From Naumovozyma dairenensis CBS 421 (lineage: Eukaryota > Ascomycota > Saccharomycetes > Saccharomycetales > Saccharomycetaceae), in the NCBI RefSeq assembly GCF_000227115.2, contig NC_016480.1, positions 744,001-808,000 of the forward strand: a DNA stretch of 64,000 nt, written 5' to 3'. The position numbers and the translations under genes are program-made. Shown here piece by piece: positions 41,326 through 50,716 of the stretch. Below the pieces are notes generated by a model. It did not search any database and had not been told where the DNA came from. It saw nothing but the letters and a program-made list of their open reading frames with translations. Position 1 is the stretch's first letter. Every line of letters begins with the position of its first letter.

Positions 41326-42708
41326 CTAAACATCATCGTTTCTTTTCAATTCTTTCCGGGTTTTTTTGTTTCCCCAATTTTTTTTCAAATGAATCTTATA
41401 ATGTCTATTCATATTACTTTTAACATTGAACATCTTCTCACAAGCGGGCCATTTACACTTATATGGTCGATATCCACTATGAATTAACATATGAGTCTGT
41501 AATGAATTGACTCTGGTGACAATCTTACCACAAATAGGACATTGTCTCCTTCGGATAGTACTTAAGTCTAGCATTAGTTTCAATCTTTCTGTTTCAAGTA
41601 CATCATTCGATAAAGGCTCGGTTGTATCTTCCATTGACTGAGTACCATCCACTGACATGTGATGAGAGATGATGGAGTTGGATGAACCAGTCGGAGGTAC
41701 ATGTAACTGAGGTAATGAATTTGAGCGTTGCCAAAATTGGTTATCATTAACAGGTAAATTGAAAATGGATGCCATTTCGTTAATAAGAGGAGATGGTCCA
41801 AGATTTTGCTGATTTTCTCCATATGGAGCATATTGGAATGAGTTTAAAGCGCTCTGTATCAAAGTAGATAACTGAGTATCTTGAGACAAAAAAGGCATGG
41901 GCACATTCGGCATTATTTGCGGCTGCGATGGATCCATATTCCGTGGCCAAACTTGTTGAATACTACTCCTTTGTACAGCGCTGCGGTGATGAATATGATC
42001 TGAAATACCGAATTCCAGTTTCTTAACTCTGTTAGATGGGTTTTCTTGAGGACTTCCCCGTGGATTCATTGATGGCAGTAAAACCGGCAATTTTCGGGAG
42101 CTGCTTTCTGTTTTCATTTTTTTAGTGTTATTGGAGCCTAAAGTTGGTAATTTGAATGGCTCTTTCAAAAGACTTTCCTTTTCATTAGATGTTTCATTTG
42201 TAAGAGTATTCTTATTGATTTCAGGAACGGTTAATAGTCCAGGCTGTGTATGAGAACTACTATTAGTACCATATAATGTATCTTTTGTATGAACTTTCAT
42301 TTCGGCATCAATTGACGTATTCGAGAAAGTTTGGTTAATTTCTGATTTTGAATCTCTACTGTGGGCGGCCGATAGCCCATTATGGTGATATGGGTTCCGA
42401 TTTGTGATATCAAGTTTGGCAGTCTGGGCAGATAATGCATGGTTGGCTACTCCCTTGTTTGTTTCAGAAGTAGCGATATGTCCTATAGGATTGTTTCTTA
42501 TGTTCGATGGCATAAAAATAGTCGAAACTAAACTTTCATCCAAATTAAGCGTAAATTCACCAACAGAAGACAATCGTCCTCTTATTGACTGTGGTGAAGA
42601 CCGTAGAATATGCGTATTATAGCTACCGATTCCAATATGGCTTAAGTTACCCAATTGATTATATTCTCTTGTTTCTGGAGCAACATGAAATATATTATTG
42701 TCATTCAT
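41326..42708 (-). CDS. C2H2 zinc-finger protein, CMR3-like
   Basis: Probable transcription regulator, 460 residues. Only the C-terminus is conserved: finger 1 CPICGKIVTRVNSLQTHMLI, finger 2 CKWPACEKMFNVKSNMNRHY, closing with a basic KNWGNKKTRKELKR tail. This pair, with the CPICGK and FNVKSNMxRH signatures, resembles S. cerevisiae Cmr3 (YPR013C) and the YPR015C group. HAA1 (YPR008W), two genes away, gives matching synteny. The rest is Ser/Asn/Pro-rich, low-complexity and without recognised domains. Targets unknown. Confidence 0.8.
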   Translation of the reverse strand: MNDNNIFHVAPETREYNQLGNLSHIGIGSYNTHILRSSPQSIRGRLSSVGEFTLNLDESLVSTIFMPSNIRNNPIGHIATSETNKGVANHALSAQTAKLDITNRNPYHHNGLSAAHSRDSKSEINQTFSNTSIDAEMKVHTKDTLYGTNSSSHTQPGLLTVPEINKNTLTNETSNEKESLLKEPFKLPTLGSNNTKKMKTESSSRKLPVLLPSMNPRGSPQENPSNRVKKLEFGISDHIHHRSAVQRSSIQQVWPRNMDPSQPQIMPNVPMPFLSQDTQLSTLIQSALNSFQYAPYGENQQNLGPSPLINEMASIFNLPVNDNQFWQRSNSLPQLHVPPTGSSNSIISHHMSVDGTQSMEDTTEPLSNDVLETERLKLMLDLSTIRRRQCPICGKIVTRVNSLQTHMLIHSGYRPYKCKWPACEKMFNVKSNMNRHYKIHLKKNWGNKKTRKELKRNDDV

Positions 42709-44354
42709 TGGGTCAATGATACCAAAACGAAAGGAAAGTGAAAATAAGTAATGATATTTCCGAGTAGGGGGGTTCTACAGAATAATATGTCGTGTTAGTA
42801 TCAAAAGTTTGGAATGTCATTGAGTGGTTGGCTGTTGCAAATATAATACCTGTTTCTCCCTCAATGAGGAACTTTATGGGAAGAATATTGAAATGGAAGT
42901 TACTGTTTATCATCAGTACTAGCACCATCGAGTATGTTCTTGTTCCATAAATGTTAAGGTACTAGGTACATACTGGATTGAAATAGAGCTGTAGTCGTTC
43001 GTTGGATGCTCGTAGATAGATACTTCTTTTTCACGAAATAATCTGAGGTAAGTCTTATCAACGATTAATTCTGGTAGGAAAATATTTCCGTTTTATATTT
43101 GAACGAGAAATAACCAAATGGGTGCCTTATTTTACAATATAGGCAGCCTTAGCCATATCTGTCATGTTATATGAACTTAACTTTCTTTGCTGTTAACTAA
43201 CCATATTCGTCAACCACGGTTACGGTACATAAAAAAATTGTCCTATAAAATGAAAAGTTATTGAAGAAGCCAAAAGGTTCAGTCTTTGACAAGGAAGCCC
43301 GTGAGGAAGAAGGAATTTGGAAAAGAAATAGTTTAGTTTGTTTAAGAGATCAGATTATACATTTTCATTTATATGCTAATAACCCAAAAGACTACAAAAA
43401 GTGACCTATGATGTTTTAAAACTAAAAATACAGGACACGACAATTTTTGCATGGAGGCGCCCAATGATTTCTGCCTTGATCTTTCCATATAAAAAGAGTT
43501 TACTTTCTTTTATTAACCTATGTCATTACCTATGTTATGTTAGAACTACCAGACTATTCTCATCAGAGATTTTAATAAAAAAGCTGCATTTATTTTGAGA
43601 AAGATTGAATGAAGTTTCCGCCAATGGCAACCATACTGCAATCTGCGCTAAGATATATGTCTAATAATTTTATATGATAGGAAGACTTGGTAAAAATGAT
43701 CCGAAAGATCAACAAAAGGAACATTATTCTGCAGTTTTAGAACGAATAAAATTCATAAACTATTCTTTAGGTCAAATATCTATAAGAGACCCTTTGTTTC
43801 AGTACGGTATCTTTAGAGCAAACAATATGTTATTGCCAGAAATATATGAGGACTTTCCAAAGTACAACCTTTTATCGGTTAGGAGAGAAACTAAGAGGAA
43901 ACACTGGGAAATAATATATCTGAAAGAAGTAACTTACTGTATTGTCATACTCATTTCTATTTATGCTTTGGTTATTTCGATAGAGACTGTAGGGTAGCTT
44001 TTTTGTTCTACCCGCCAAATATTGATAGGAATATTCAGTGGTAGTTCAACATTAATCGTCTTTTACTGTCATGCGACATAATTGACCGTACGAAGGGATA
44101 TCTTTTACGAATGCAAATGTTTTTCACTAAAGAAACGTCAAAACATAGAGGTTTTATACCATTAGTATGACTTTTCCACTCTCAACTTAAAAAGATTGAA
44201 GGAATACTATAGCATTATTATATATTACTTGAGGCACACTCTAGTTTAAAGTACAATGTAAACGGTAGTAAGTTCCAGACGCCGAAAGGTTAAAGTCGTT
44301 GAGTATAGCTTTCTGATACGTTATTCTCTATATTTCAAAAAAATCAACAAATAA
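42709..44354. other. Intergenic between zinc-finger gene and tRNA-Lys
   Basis: 1.65 kb: promoter of the zinc-finger gene, one small candidate gene (43674-43997), and AT-rich DNA. Nothing else recognised. Confidence 0.35.
43674..43997 (+). CDS. Hypothetical 107-residue tail-anchored protein
   Basis: Not recognised. ATG start, MIGRLGKNDPKDQQKEHYSA, hydrophilic and Lys/Arg-rich for about 85 residues, then one C-terminal hydrophobic span (VTYCIVILISIYALVISI) with almost nothing after it, the layout of a tail-anchored protein. It stands alone in a 1.6 kb gap. Amino-acid composition is protein-like, but no homologue is known to me. Confidence 0.35.
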   Translation: MIGRLGKNDPKDQQKEHYSAVLERIKFINYSLGQISIRDPLFQYGIFRANNMLLPEIYEDFPKYNLLSVRRETKRKHWEIIYLKEVTYCIVILISIYALVISIETVG

Positions 44355-44427
44355 GCCTTGTTGGCGCAATCGGTAGCGCGTGTGACTCTTAATCACAAGG
44401 TTAGGGGTTCGAGCCCCCTACAAGGCT
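44355..44427 (+). tRNA. tRNA-Lys(CUU): tRNA-Lys (anticodon CUU)
   Basis: 73 nt, no intron. Acceptor arms GCCTTGT/ACAAGGC, D-arm box TGGCGCAATCGGTAGCGCG, anticodon loop CTCTTAA, T-arm GGGGTTCGAGCCCC, discriminator T. Nearly identical to S. cerevisiae tRNA-Lys(CUU). A T-rich run follows near 44430 as terminator. Confidence 0.98.
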
Positions 44428-44754
44428 GTTTTTAAATACTATTAATTTTTTTATTGAATTATATATTCTTAATGCTACATTTTTTACTTCGAATATTCTT
44501 TACTTGCCTTTCTACTTATATATGGATAATATTCCAATGTGTCCTAATGTTTTATAATACACCATATTCAGATGTTATTATCGAATACTGATTTGTTTTT
44601 GTAGCAATGTGCTGACATTCCGATATCAAAAATTTCTCTTGTTATTATAAAAATTTTTTAGTCTAAACACAAATTTGTCTTAGATTATGATATTTCTTAT
44701 AGAAACCCTTCTTGTAATATCCCTGGAAGACCAGCCTATCTGTGTGAAGTGACG

Positions 44755-45580
44755 ATGGGTCGTTGTCTTCGGCATCACTACAAAAGGACAGCCTTGTAAA
44801 AACCAACTACAAGGTCATGCGAATCCATACTGTCACTATCACGAATGGCAAGATCCAAGAAAATCGACAATCATTTCCCAAAATACTTCTAGTAAAAAAT
44901 GCCTGAATCGTGAAGGTTTTATTTATATTTACACATATGAAGCATTATATAATGCGTATGTTTCTCGAAGATTTAGTGGATTAGAGACTTGGTTGTATAC
45001 TGACAATTCTGTCATTATGAAAAAAACCCATCGAGAACAAAAAAGTTGGAATAGCCCAGATACGATTCTGGTGAAAATTGGGATGACTACGAAGAAAAAT
45101 GTAGCATTGCGACTGCAAGAATGGGAGAAAACCTGTCAGCATCCTGTTATTAATTTGTCTCCAGAAAGAGTCAGAAACTTACTAAGTGGTCGGGAAGAAT
45201 TCATGAATAATGATAAATCTGACGTCAAGACACTGACAAAATGGATGAAGAAACTGTCTTTACATAAAAAAGACTCTAAGAAAGTGAAAATATCTGCTGA
45301 AGGACCAATAAAACGACAGCCAGAAATTTTGCAAACATATAAATATGGTGGGTTTTTCCACGACGGGACAGGGCATACGTCCTTACAGGAAATTGAGAAT
45401 TCCATTCACAGGTTGTTATGGAAACAATATGGGAAAGGACTCGTTTATTGCTATGGATGTGATCCAACTGGGCAAAGGAGACATACTGAATGGTTCAATA
45501 TTCCAATTCAAAAACTCCCTTATGTGCTACATACGATCGATTCATTTTGTTTATCACAAAACGAAATGGTTAATCGGTAA
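44755..45580 (+). CDS. DUF1766/T5orf172 (GIY-YIG-like) protein read through a +1 frameshift
   Basis: Frame 1 starts at ATG 44755 (MGRCL). At CTT CGG C (44767-44773), skipping one base enters the long frame: GITTKGQPCKNQLQGHANPY, then CHYHEWQD. Together they form one zinc-binding pattern, with the first Cys before the shift and Cys, Cys, His after it. Next come GFIYIYTYEAL, then TILVKIGMTTKKNVALRLQE and WEKTCQ, typical of the T5orf172/Mug113 GIY-YIG-like domain, and a helical end with EIENSIHRLLWK. 274 residues if shifted. Without the shift, the only ATG-started product begins at 44993 and lacks the zinc site and the first domain strand. A 21-codon upstream frame (44686-44752) ends 2 bases before the ATG. 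Alternatives are a pseudogene or a sequence error. Function unknown. Confidence 0.65.
44767..44773 (+). promoter_or_regulatory. Candidate +1 frameshift heptamer CUU-CGG-C
   Basis: It has the same layout as the Ty1 and ABP140 heptamer CUU-AGG-C: a Leu codon prone to slip, followed by a rare Arg codon in the A site, with Gly (GGC) as the first +1 codon. The only difference is CGG for AGG. CGG is decoded by a scarce tRNA in S. cerevisiae. Confidence 0.5.
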
Positions 45581-45677
45581 TTGCTAAGCTATACACACAA
45601 GACAACTAATTTTCAAAATGAGAATCAAAATAATATAAATGAAATATAGCATTACAAGAGAAGGTCTTTAAATGAAA

Positions 45678-46466
45678 CTATATATTTTGATGCATTATAT
45701 TCTGTATATTTCTGAGTTTCCAGTAATCGTATTTTATAGGTTCCAACTTTATAACACCTGTTCTGCCTTGAATAACATATTTTATTATTTCATCATTGAT
45801 ATGGTCCGACCACTCTTCCCAGAGTTGAAAGTCGAGAATTATTGGGAGATACAGAATGGAACATTTGACGTCCATGTCTCCTCTTTTGAGAGAATGTAAC
45901 TCGGAAAATAGACTATCTACATACTGATTTAACGCTGCCTTGCTGAACATATAATTGTTTGCCAAAGAAGGAAGCTCTAATGTTAATTGGTGAGAAATAT
46001 TTACGATGGAAAAGTTATTCTTGACTGAAACAATTTTCTTGAGGAAAAATTTTGTTATTTTCATCACCAGAATTAGATTCACTAGGGTACATTGTTGCAA
46101 AGTTATCAACTTTTGATTAGTCTTTGAACAAAACAACTGACTAATACCATATTGGAAATTATTTATTAAAGTGACAGATTTTCCTCTTATTGTATATAAC
46201 TTTTGAAAGATAAAAGCTTCCTGCCTCGCATTTTCAAACGAGCATAAGGGATAAAATTGGTACTCTGGTAGCAAATCAAAATTTTCGTTCCTGAATAAAT
46301 CTATATGGATAACTGGTAGTCCTAAGGAGAGGAATGACCATATTAGCTTGCTTCCAAATTTAGTCTCGCACCCTCCTAGGATAATAACAATGTCAATTTT
46401 TGGCCCTTTGTTCCAGCAGGAATGATAAAGGGTGTTAAGGAGCCCCAACATTATTTTTTGAAACAT
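45678..46466 (-). CDS. Divergent short-chain-dehydrogenase-like protein
   Basis: 262 residues. SDR-like layout: IDIVIILGGCETKFGSKLIW in place of the usual TGxxxGIG nucleotide loop, a central strand ending SLGLPVIHID, ...FSIVNISHQ (position of the catalytic Ser strand) and an intact Y-x3-K in NNYMFSKAALNQYVDSLFSE. The glycine loop is degraded and the NNAG motif is replaced by INNF, so enzyme activity is doubtful. Nearest S. cerevisiae relative may be YDL114W, judged from fold motifs and the YDL-block context. It could be a decaying gene, although the frame is intact. Confidence 0.5.
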   Translation of the reverse strand: MFQKIMLGLLNTLYHSCWNKGPKIDIVIILGGCETKFGSKLIWSFLSLGLPVIHIDLFRNENFDLLPEYQFYPLCSFENARQEAFIFQKLYTIRGKSVTLINNFQYGISQLFCSKTNQKLITLQQCTLVNLILVMKITKFFLKKIVSVKNNFSIVNISHQLTLELPSLANNYMFSKAALNQYVDSLFSELHSLKRGDMDVKCSILYLPIILDFQLWEEWSDHINDEIIKYVIQGRTGVIKLEPIKYDYWKLRNIQNIMHQNI

Positions 46467-46819
46467 TGCTTCTGCAATATCTTAAAATTACTTTTTGTCT
46501 CCTTCTGGTTATTCCGGATAGTCCATGTTGCTTTTAAGAAATGGGTTTTTCTAATTTGTGTCGTTTCAAGAAAAAAGTCGAAACGACGCAATATTAAAGA
46601 TTTCGGAACTTCCGAACCTTGGCAGATCATATTTTTTCCTACAAGATATTTTAGAACTGGAAAAAGAACTAATGAGAACTTCTTTATTCAGACGGAAGCA
46701 CTAATGTTATATTTCCCCACTTTTATAACAAAAATACTTATAAAATCTGTGAAGAATTAATATATTTCATCATCTATAAGTGCACACCAAAGAGTATATA
46801 CGAGAAAGGCAATAAAAAA

Positions 46820-47587
46820 ATGAGTAAAATTTTATCAACACCAGCTGCTGAGCAACGCAGATTACTCGAACAACTAATGGGTCGTGATTCATCATCATCC
46901 AGGCACCGCGGAGGTAGTCGGTTCCATAGTCATAGTAACCGAGCAAATGATATGGGATTATACGATCCGAAGATTTGTAAGTCTTATTTGGTCGGCGACT
47001 GTCCCTATGATCTATTTCAAGGTACAAAACAAAGTTTAGGTAGATGTCCTCAGATCCATTTGGCAAAACATAAGTTAAAATATGAAGATGAAAAAGGGAA
47101 AGGTGTTAAGTTTGAGGCATTTGAAAGAGAATACTTTATGGTTCTTTCCAAATTTATCAATGATTGTAATGCCCAGATAAACATCGCTTTGAAGAATTTG
47201 GAGCACACTTCAGAAGAAAAGGAGACCATTAGAAAGGCCACTGAAGAACTAGATTTTTTAGATACTCGTATAGGATTGATGGTTCAAGAAATACAACTTT
47301 TAGTAGATGTAAATGAAGTAATGAAGGCGTTAATTCAATCGACCAAGCTACAAGATGTGCAAGAGAAAAGGAAACTAGTTGGTAAAAAAGTTAAAGCTAT
47401 AACTGAGAATGTTGGACAGAGTGCTCAACAGAAATTACAAGTATGTGAAGTCTGCGGAGCATATCTATCGAGGTTAGATACTGACAGAAGATTAGCAGAC
47501 CATTTTCTAGGTAAGATTCATCTCGGATACGTGAAAATGAGAGAACACTACGAGTATTACAAGAAGAAGAGGTACCAAAAGACTTGA
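46820..47587 (+). CDS. LUC7: Luc7, U1 snRNP component
   Basis: U1 snRNP protein that helps choose 5' splice sites. 255 residues. Family signatures: N-terminal SKILSTPAAEQRRLLEQLMG, a CCCH finger beginning DPKICKSYLVGDCPYDLF and ending GRCPQIHLAKHK, a long helical coiled-coil middle, and a C2H2 finger CEVCGAYLSRLDTDRRLADH then FLGKIHLGY. Length close to S. cerevisiae Luc7 (261). The usual neighbour ASM4 (YDL088C) is absent between this gene and NUR1. Confidence 0.97.
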   Translation: MSKILSTPAAEQRRLLEQLMGRDSSSSRHRGGSRFHSHSNRANDMGLYDPKICKSYLVGDCPYDLFQGTKQSLGRCPQIHLAKHKLKYEDEKGKGVKFEAFEREYFMVLSKFINDCNAQINIALKNLEHTSEEKETIRKATEELDFLDTRIGLMVQEIQLLVDVNEVMKALIQSTKLQDVQEKRKLVGKKVKAITENVGQSAQQKLQVCEVCGAYLSRLDTDRRLADHFLGKIHLGYVKMREHYEYYKKKRYQKT

Positions 47588-47836
47588 AAGAAAAAATTTT
47601 GACCTTAGAGTATAGAAAGGAACAGGACAGCTAATTGTAACACCAGCACCGCTGCTACCAATATTATTGCACAGACTATTGAAGTTTATTGTAAAGCAAG
47701 CCGATGATCGGATGCATTTGAAAAAGAGCGAATATTAAGTAGATATATATATATATGGCGTTCTATGGAGTCCTTGGGAAAGTGGAAGTATCAGTGAGAT
47801 TTCTTATACAAGGGCTATGCTATAAATTTCTATGCA

Positions 47837-49120
47837 TTAATCATTTCGTTGCCCATAGCGACGATATTTCGGTCTATGGTAGGGTGCTTGGACTATAATG
47901 TTATGTGGCATCTCTCTCTCTGAGTTATCAATATCAAGAACTTCAAATCTTCCTTTCTTTTTATTATATTTCTCCTTTATTAGTTCTCCAGAAAGAGTGT
48001 GTGTCTCAAATAATGATTGTTTAGCAACACCAGTAGAGGGAAAGAACCTGACGTACCCATGACCTTTCGGAGTAGAGTCCACCATTACCTCCTGTATCCT
48101 CTTAGATGTTTTCGGTCTAACGATTTTCGAGTTGTATTCATTCATTGTTGCAGAAGCAATAATCAAGTTATCAACAATCAGTAATTCATAATGTTCAATA
48201 ATTAAATGGTGAAGTAGTAGTTGCTGGAAAGCAATTGGGATTAACATTAAGAAGGATACTTCAGAGAAAAATAGAAAGCATATGCCTATTGGAGAAAATG
48301 ATATAAAGAGATTTACCATGAACTTGGAAGGATGCCATTTTTTCAGCTTAAAATAATATTCTTGAGCATCGGAAGTTATATTATTTTCTTTTCGTCTGTC
48401 GAAAAGGAAACATTTGAGCATTGTCCAGATAGAACCTTTGGAAGCGTTTTCGAAATAATATTGATTTTGAGTTAACTCATTCAAAGGATGCCTTGTCAGA
48501 TGTTTGGATTGCTGTAATAATTCGGGATCACAGTTAAATATCGAATATGATTTATAGTGATTCGAAAAAAATTTGTACGTCAAATATATGTTAAGTAATA
48601 TTAAAATAGAACTTATCATGGTGATTATATAGTCGGCCGTCTTCAAAATACTCATATACCAAAAAGAGGAGATACTTATCTTCCTCTTACTTTCATCTAA
48701 CGCATACTGTTTCAAAAAACTGTAACTTTTAAGTTTCTTCGATTTAGACAGATCAAAAGCATCTGATTTCTTGTGTATTTTATGATAGTTTGGATAAATG
48801 ACATTATCTTGTAAAAACCTCATTATGAAGAATAGGAAAGTAAGTCCGTTACCAAATGGTTGGGCAATTGTCCTAGATTTTGCATCCCAATCGATGGCTT
48901 CTAAAGTTTCGTTCAGACTTATAAGAAGGTCAGAAGGCGACGTGGTAAAAAAAAAGAGTGCCCTTCTAATAAAATTACCTTTATCGTATGCTGGATCTTC
49001 TAATTCATCATCATATAAATCTGTCAAAAATTCTTCGCTTGATTTATTAGTCTTGATATTAACACCGTTACTTAGTGTATTAATTGGTGCCAACCGAGTT
49101 CTAGATGTACGAAAGGACAT
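47837..49120 (-). CDS. NUR1: Nur1, nuclear rim protein (CLIP complex)
   Basis: Inner nuclear membrane protein that, with Heh1, tethers rDNA silencing factors to the nuclear periphery. 427 residues against 484 in S. cerevisiae. Conserved N-terminal block with FFTTSPSDLLISLNETLEAI and DWDAKSRTIAQPFGNGLTFL, membrane spans near residues 165-190 and 270-310, and a hydrophilic C-terminus with TPKGHGYVRFFPSTGVAKQS. Divergent from RAM1 as in YDL089W-YDL090C. Confidence 0.93.
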   Translation of the reverse strand: MSFRTSRTRLAPINTLSNGVNIKTNKSSEEFLTDLYDDELEDPAYDKGNFIRRALFFFTTSPSDLLISLNETLEAIDWDAKSRTIAQPFGNGLTFLFFIMRFLQDNVIYPNYHKIHKKSDAFDLSKSKKLKSYSFLKQYALDESKRKISISSFWYMSILKTADYIITMISSILILLNIYLTYKFFSNHYKSYSIFNCDPELLQQSKHLTRHPLNELTQNQYYFENASKGSIWTMLKCFLFDRRKENNITSDAQEYYFKLKKWHPSKFMVNLFISFSPIGICFLFFSEVSFLMLIPIAFQQLLLHHLIIEHYELLIVDNLIIASATMNEYNSKIVRPKTSKRIQEVMVDSTPKGHGYVRFFPSTGVAKQSLFETHTLSGELIKEKYNKKKGRFEVLDIDNSEREMPHNIIVQAPYHRPKYRRYGQRND

Positions 49121-49438
49121 GACTTATTGTAATTGCCCTCCAGAAATTGTTTTCAGTAAGCTAAGTCTTTCTAGAACGCAAAAGAAGTACGCTCTTTTGA
49201 GGGCCTGTATGGTCGAAGCTACTTTCCTTAATGGCCCTTTGTTTCAAATCTGAAACCTCGCAATTTAAATATTTTCATGTATACTCCCCGAAGGGGATAA
49301 ATACATGATATTTTCTTTGTACGTAATTCATGCTAACTTAAAGGCGATCGATTAATAAAGATAACGATTGTGAAAGCCATGTAGAAGAAGAATTGAAGGC
49401 TCTTAGAAATACATATATAACACTAATTAAAAATAAGA
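49121..49438. promoter_or_regulatory. Divergent NUR1/RAM1 promoter region
   Basis: 318 bp between head-to-head genes. Nothing named. Confidence 0.35.
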
Positions 49439-50716
49439 ATGTCGAATCCACTTTCTAGAGCAAAATTCATTGATACGAAGCTCTTAGGCCGTAAAAGAAC
49501 AGTGGTTGAGAAGATTGTGAGTGAAGAAGAAATTGAACCATTGATGAAAGAATTGGAAACAGATACAACCATCAGTCGTGATGAAGTGAAACATACTTGT
49601 CAAGAATTATTTGAGAAAGTAATTAATAAAGAGGAAGTTGTGTTAGATAGGAAGTTCCATAGGAGGTATTTAGATTTAGCTTTCGGTTCCACTCTACCAC
49701 CTCAATTGACAGCCTTGGATGCCTCGCAACCTTGGATGTTATATTGGATTGCTAACTCTTTGAAAGTTCTTGATCCAACATGGTTGACTGACGACATTAA
49801 AAACGCTATTCAAGAAAAGATATTTAAGCTTTCTGAAGTCCCTCATCAAGGTGGCCCATTTGGTGGTGGTGTTGGGCAATTGGCTCACATGGCGGGTACT
49901 TATGCATCAGTTAATGCCCTTGCTGTTTGTGATAATATTTCAGGGTGTTGGGATAAAATAGATAGACAAGCTTTGTATGATTGGTTGCTAGCATTAAAGC
50001 AACCAGACGGTGGGTTTAAAACTTGTTTGGAAGTTGGAGAAGCCGATACAAGAGGTGTATATTGTGCACTTACATTAGCCTCCCTTTTAAATATTTTAAC
50101 TGATGAATTACGTGAAGGTACTGTCGAATATCTCGTTAAATGTCAAAATTATGAAGGTGGGTTTGGTGGCTCCCCACAGGAGGATGAGGCACATGGTGGT
50201 TATACATTCTGTGCTGTTGCAAGTTTAGCCATATTAAATTCCCTTGATAAAATCAACCTTGAAAAGTTGATGGAATGGTGTAGCCTACGCCAAACTAATG
50301 AAGAAGGTGGATTGGCTGGAAGAAGCAACAAATTAGTTGACGGTTGCTACAGTTTTTGGGTTGGTGCCACTTCAGCTATTCTGGAATCTCGAGGTTGGGA
50401 TTCTTCGATTGATAAAAAGGTACTACGAGACTATATTTTAATTTGTTGTCAATCCTCACATGAACCAGGTTTAAGAGATAAACCAGGAAAGCATTCAGAT
50501 TTCTATCATACCATGTATATTCTTTTCGGATTAGTCATTACTGAAAATACATTTAAAGATCAAGGGGGACATCTATGCCATAATATTGAAGCAAAGCTAA
50601 TAGATAGCTATAAATTTATACCTTCTGATTTGCAAGGCATCAACCCAGTTTATGGCCTGCCAATAGATGACACCAAGCTATTTATGAATCATTTTAGAAA
50701 TATTGATAAAAAATAG
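49439..50716 (+). CDS. RAM1: Protein farnesyltransferase beta subunit Ram1
   Basis: Catalytic beta subunit that farnesylates CaaX proteins such as Ras and a-factor. 425 residues against 431. Prenyltransferase repeats: GGPFGGGVGQLAHMAGTYAS, KQPDGGFKTCLEVGEADTRG, YEGGFGGSPQEDEAHGGYTF, GLAGRSNKLVDGCYSFWVGA (zinc-ligand Asp and Cys) and GLRDKPGKHSDFYHTMY (zinc-ligand His). All expected metal ligands are present. The next gene is 3.8 kb away because of the element pair inserted downstream. Confidence 0.98.
   Translation: MSNPLSRAKFIDTKLLGRKRTVVEKIVSEEEIEPLMKELETDTTISRDEVKHTCQELFEKVINKEEVVLDRKFHRRYLDLAFGSTLPPQLTALDASQPWMLYWIANSLKVLDPTWLTDDIKNAIQEKIFKLSEVPHQGGPFGGGVGQLAHMAGTYASVNALAVCDNISGCWDKIDRQALYDWLLALKQPDGGFKTCLEVGEADTRGVYCALTLASLLNILTDELREGTVEYLVKCQNYEGGFGGSPQEDEAHGGYTFCAVASLAILNSLDKINLEKLMEWCSLRQTNEEGGLAGRSNKLVDGCYSFWVGATSAILESRGWDSSIDKKVLRDYILICCQSSHEPGLRDKPGKHSDFYHTMYILFGLVITENTFKDQGGHLCHNIEAKLIDSYKFIPSDLQGINPVYGLPIDDTKLFMNHFRNIDKK

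Noticed and set aside
44993..45580. Plain ATG start for the GIY-YIG-like gene
   Set aside because: It would leave out 74 upstream codons in the same frame that carry the zinc pattern and the first domain strand (GFIYIYT), so it cannot be the full gene.
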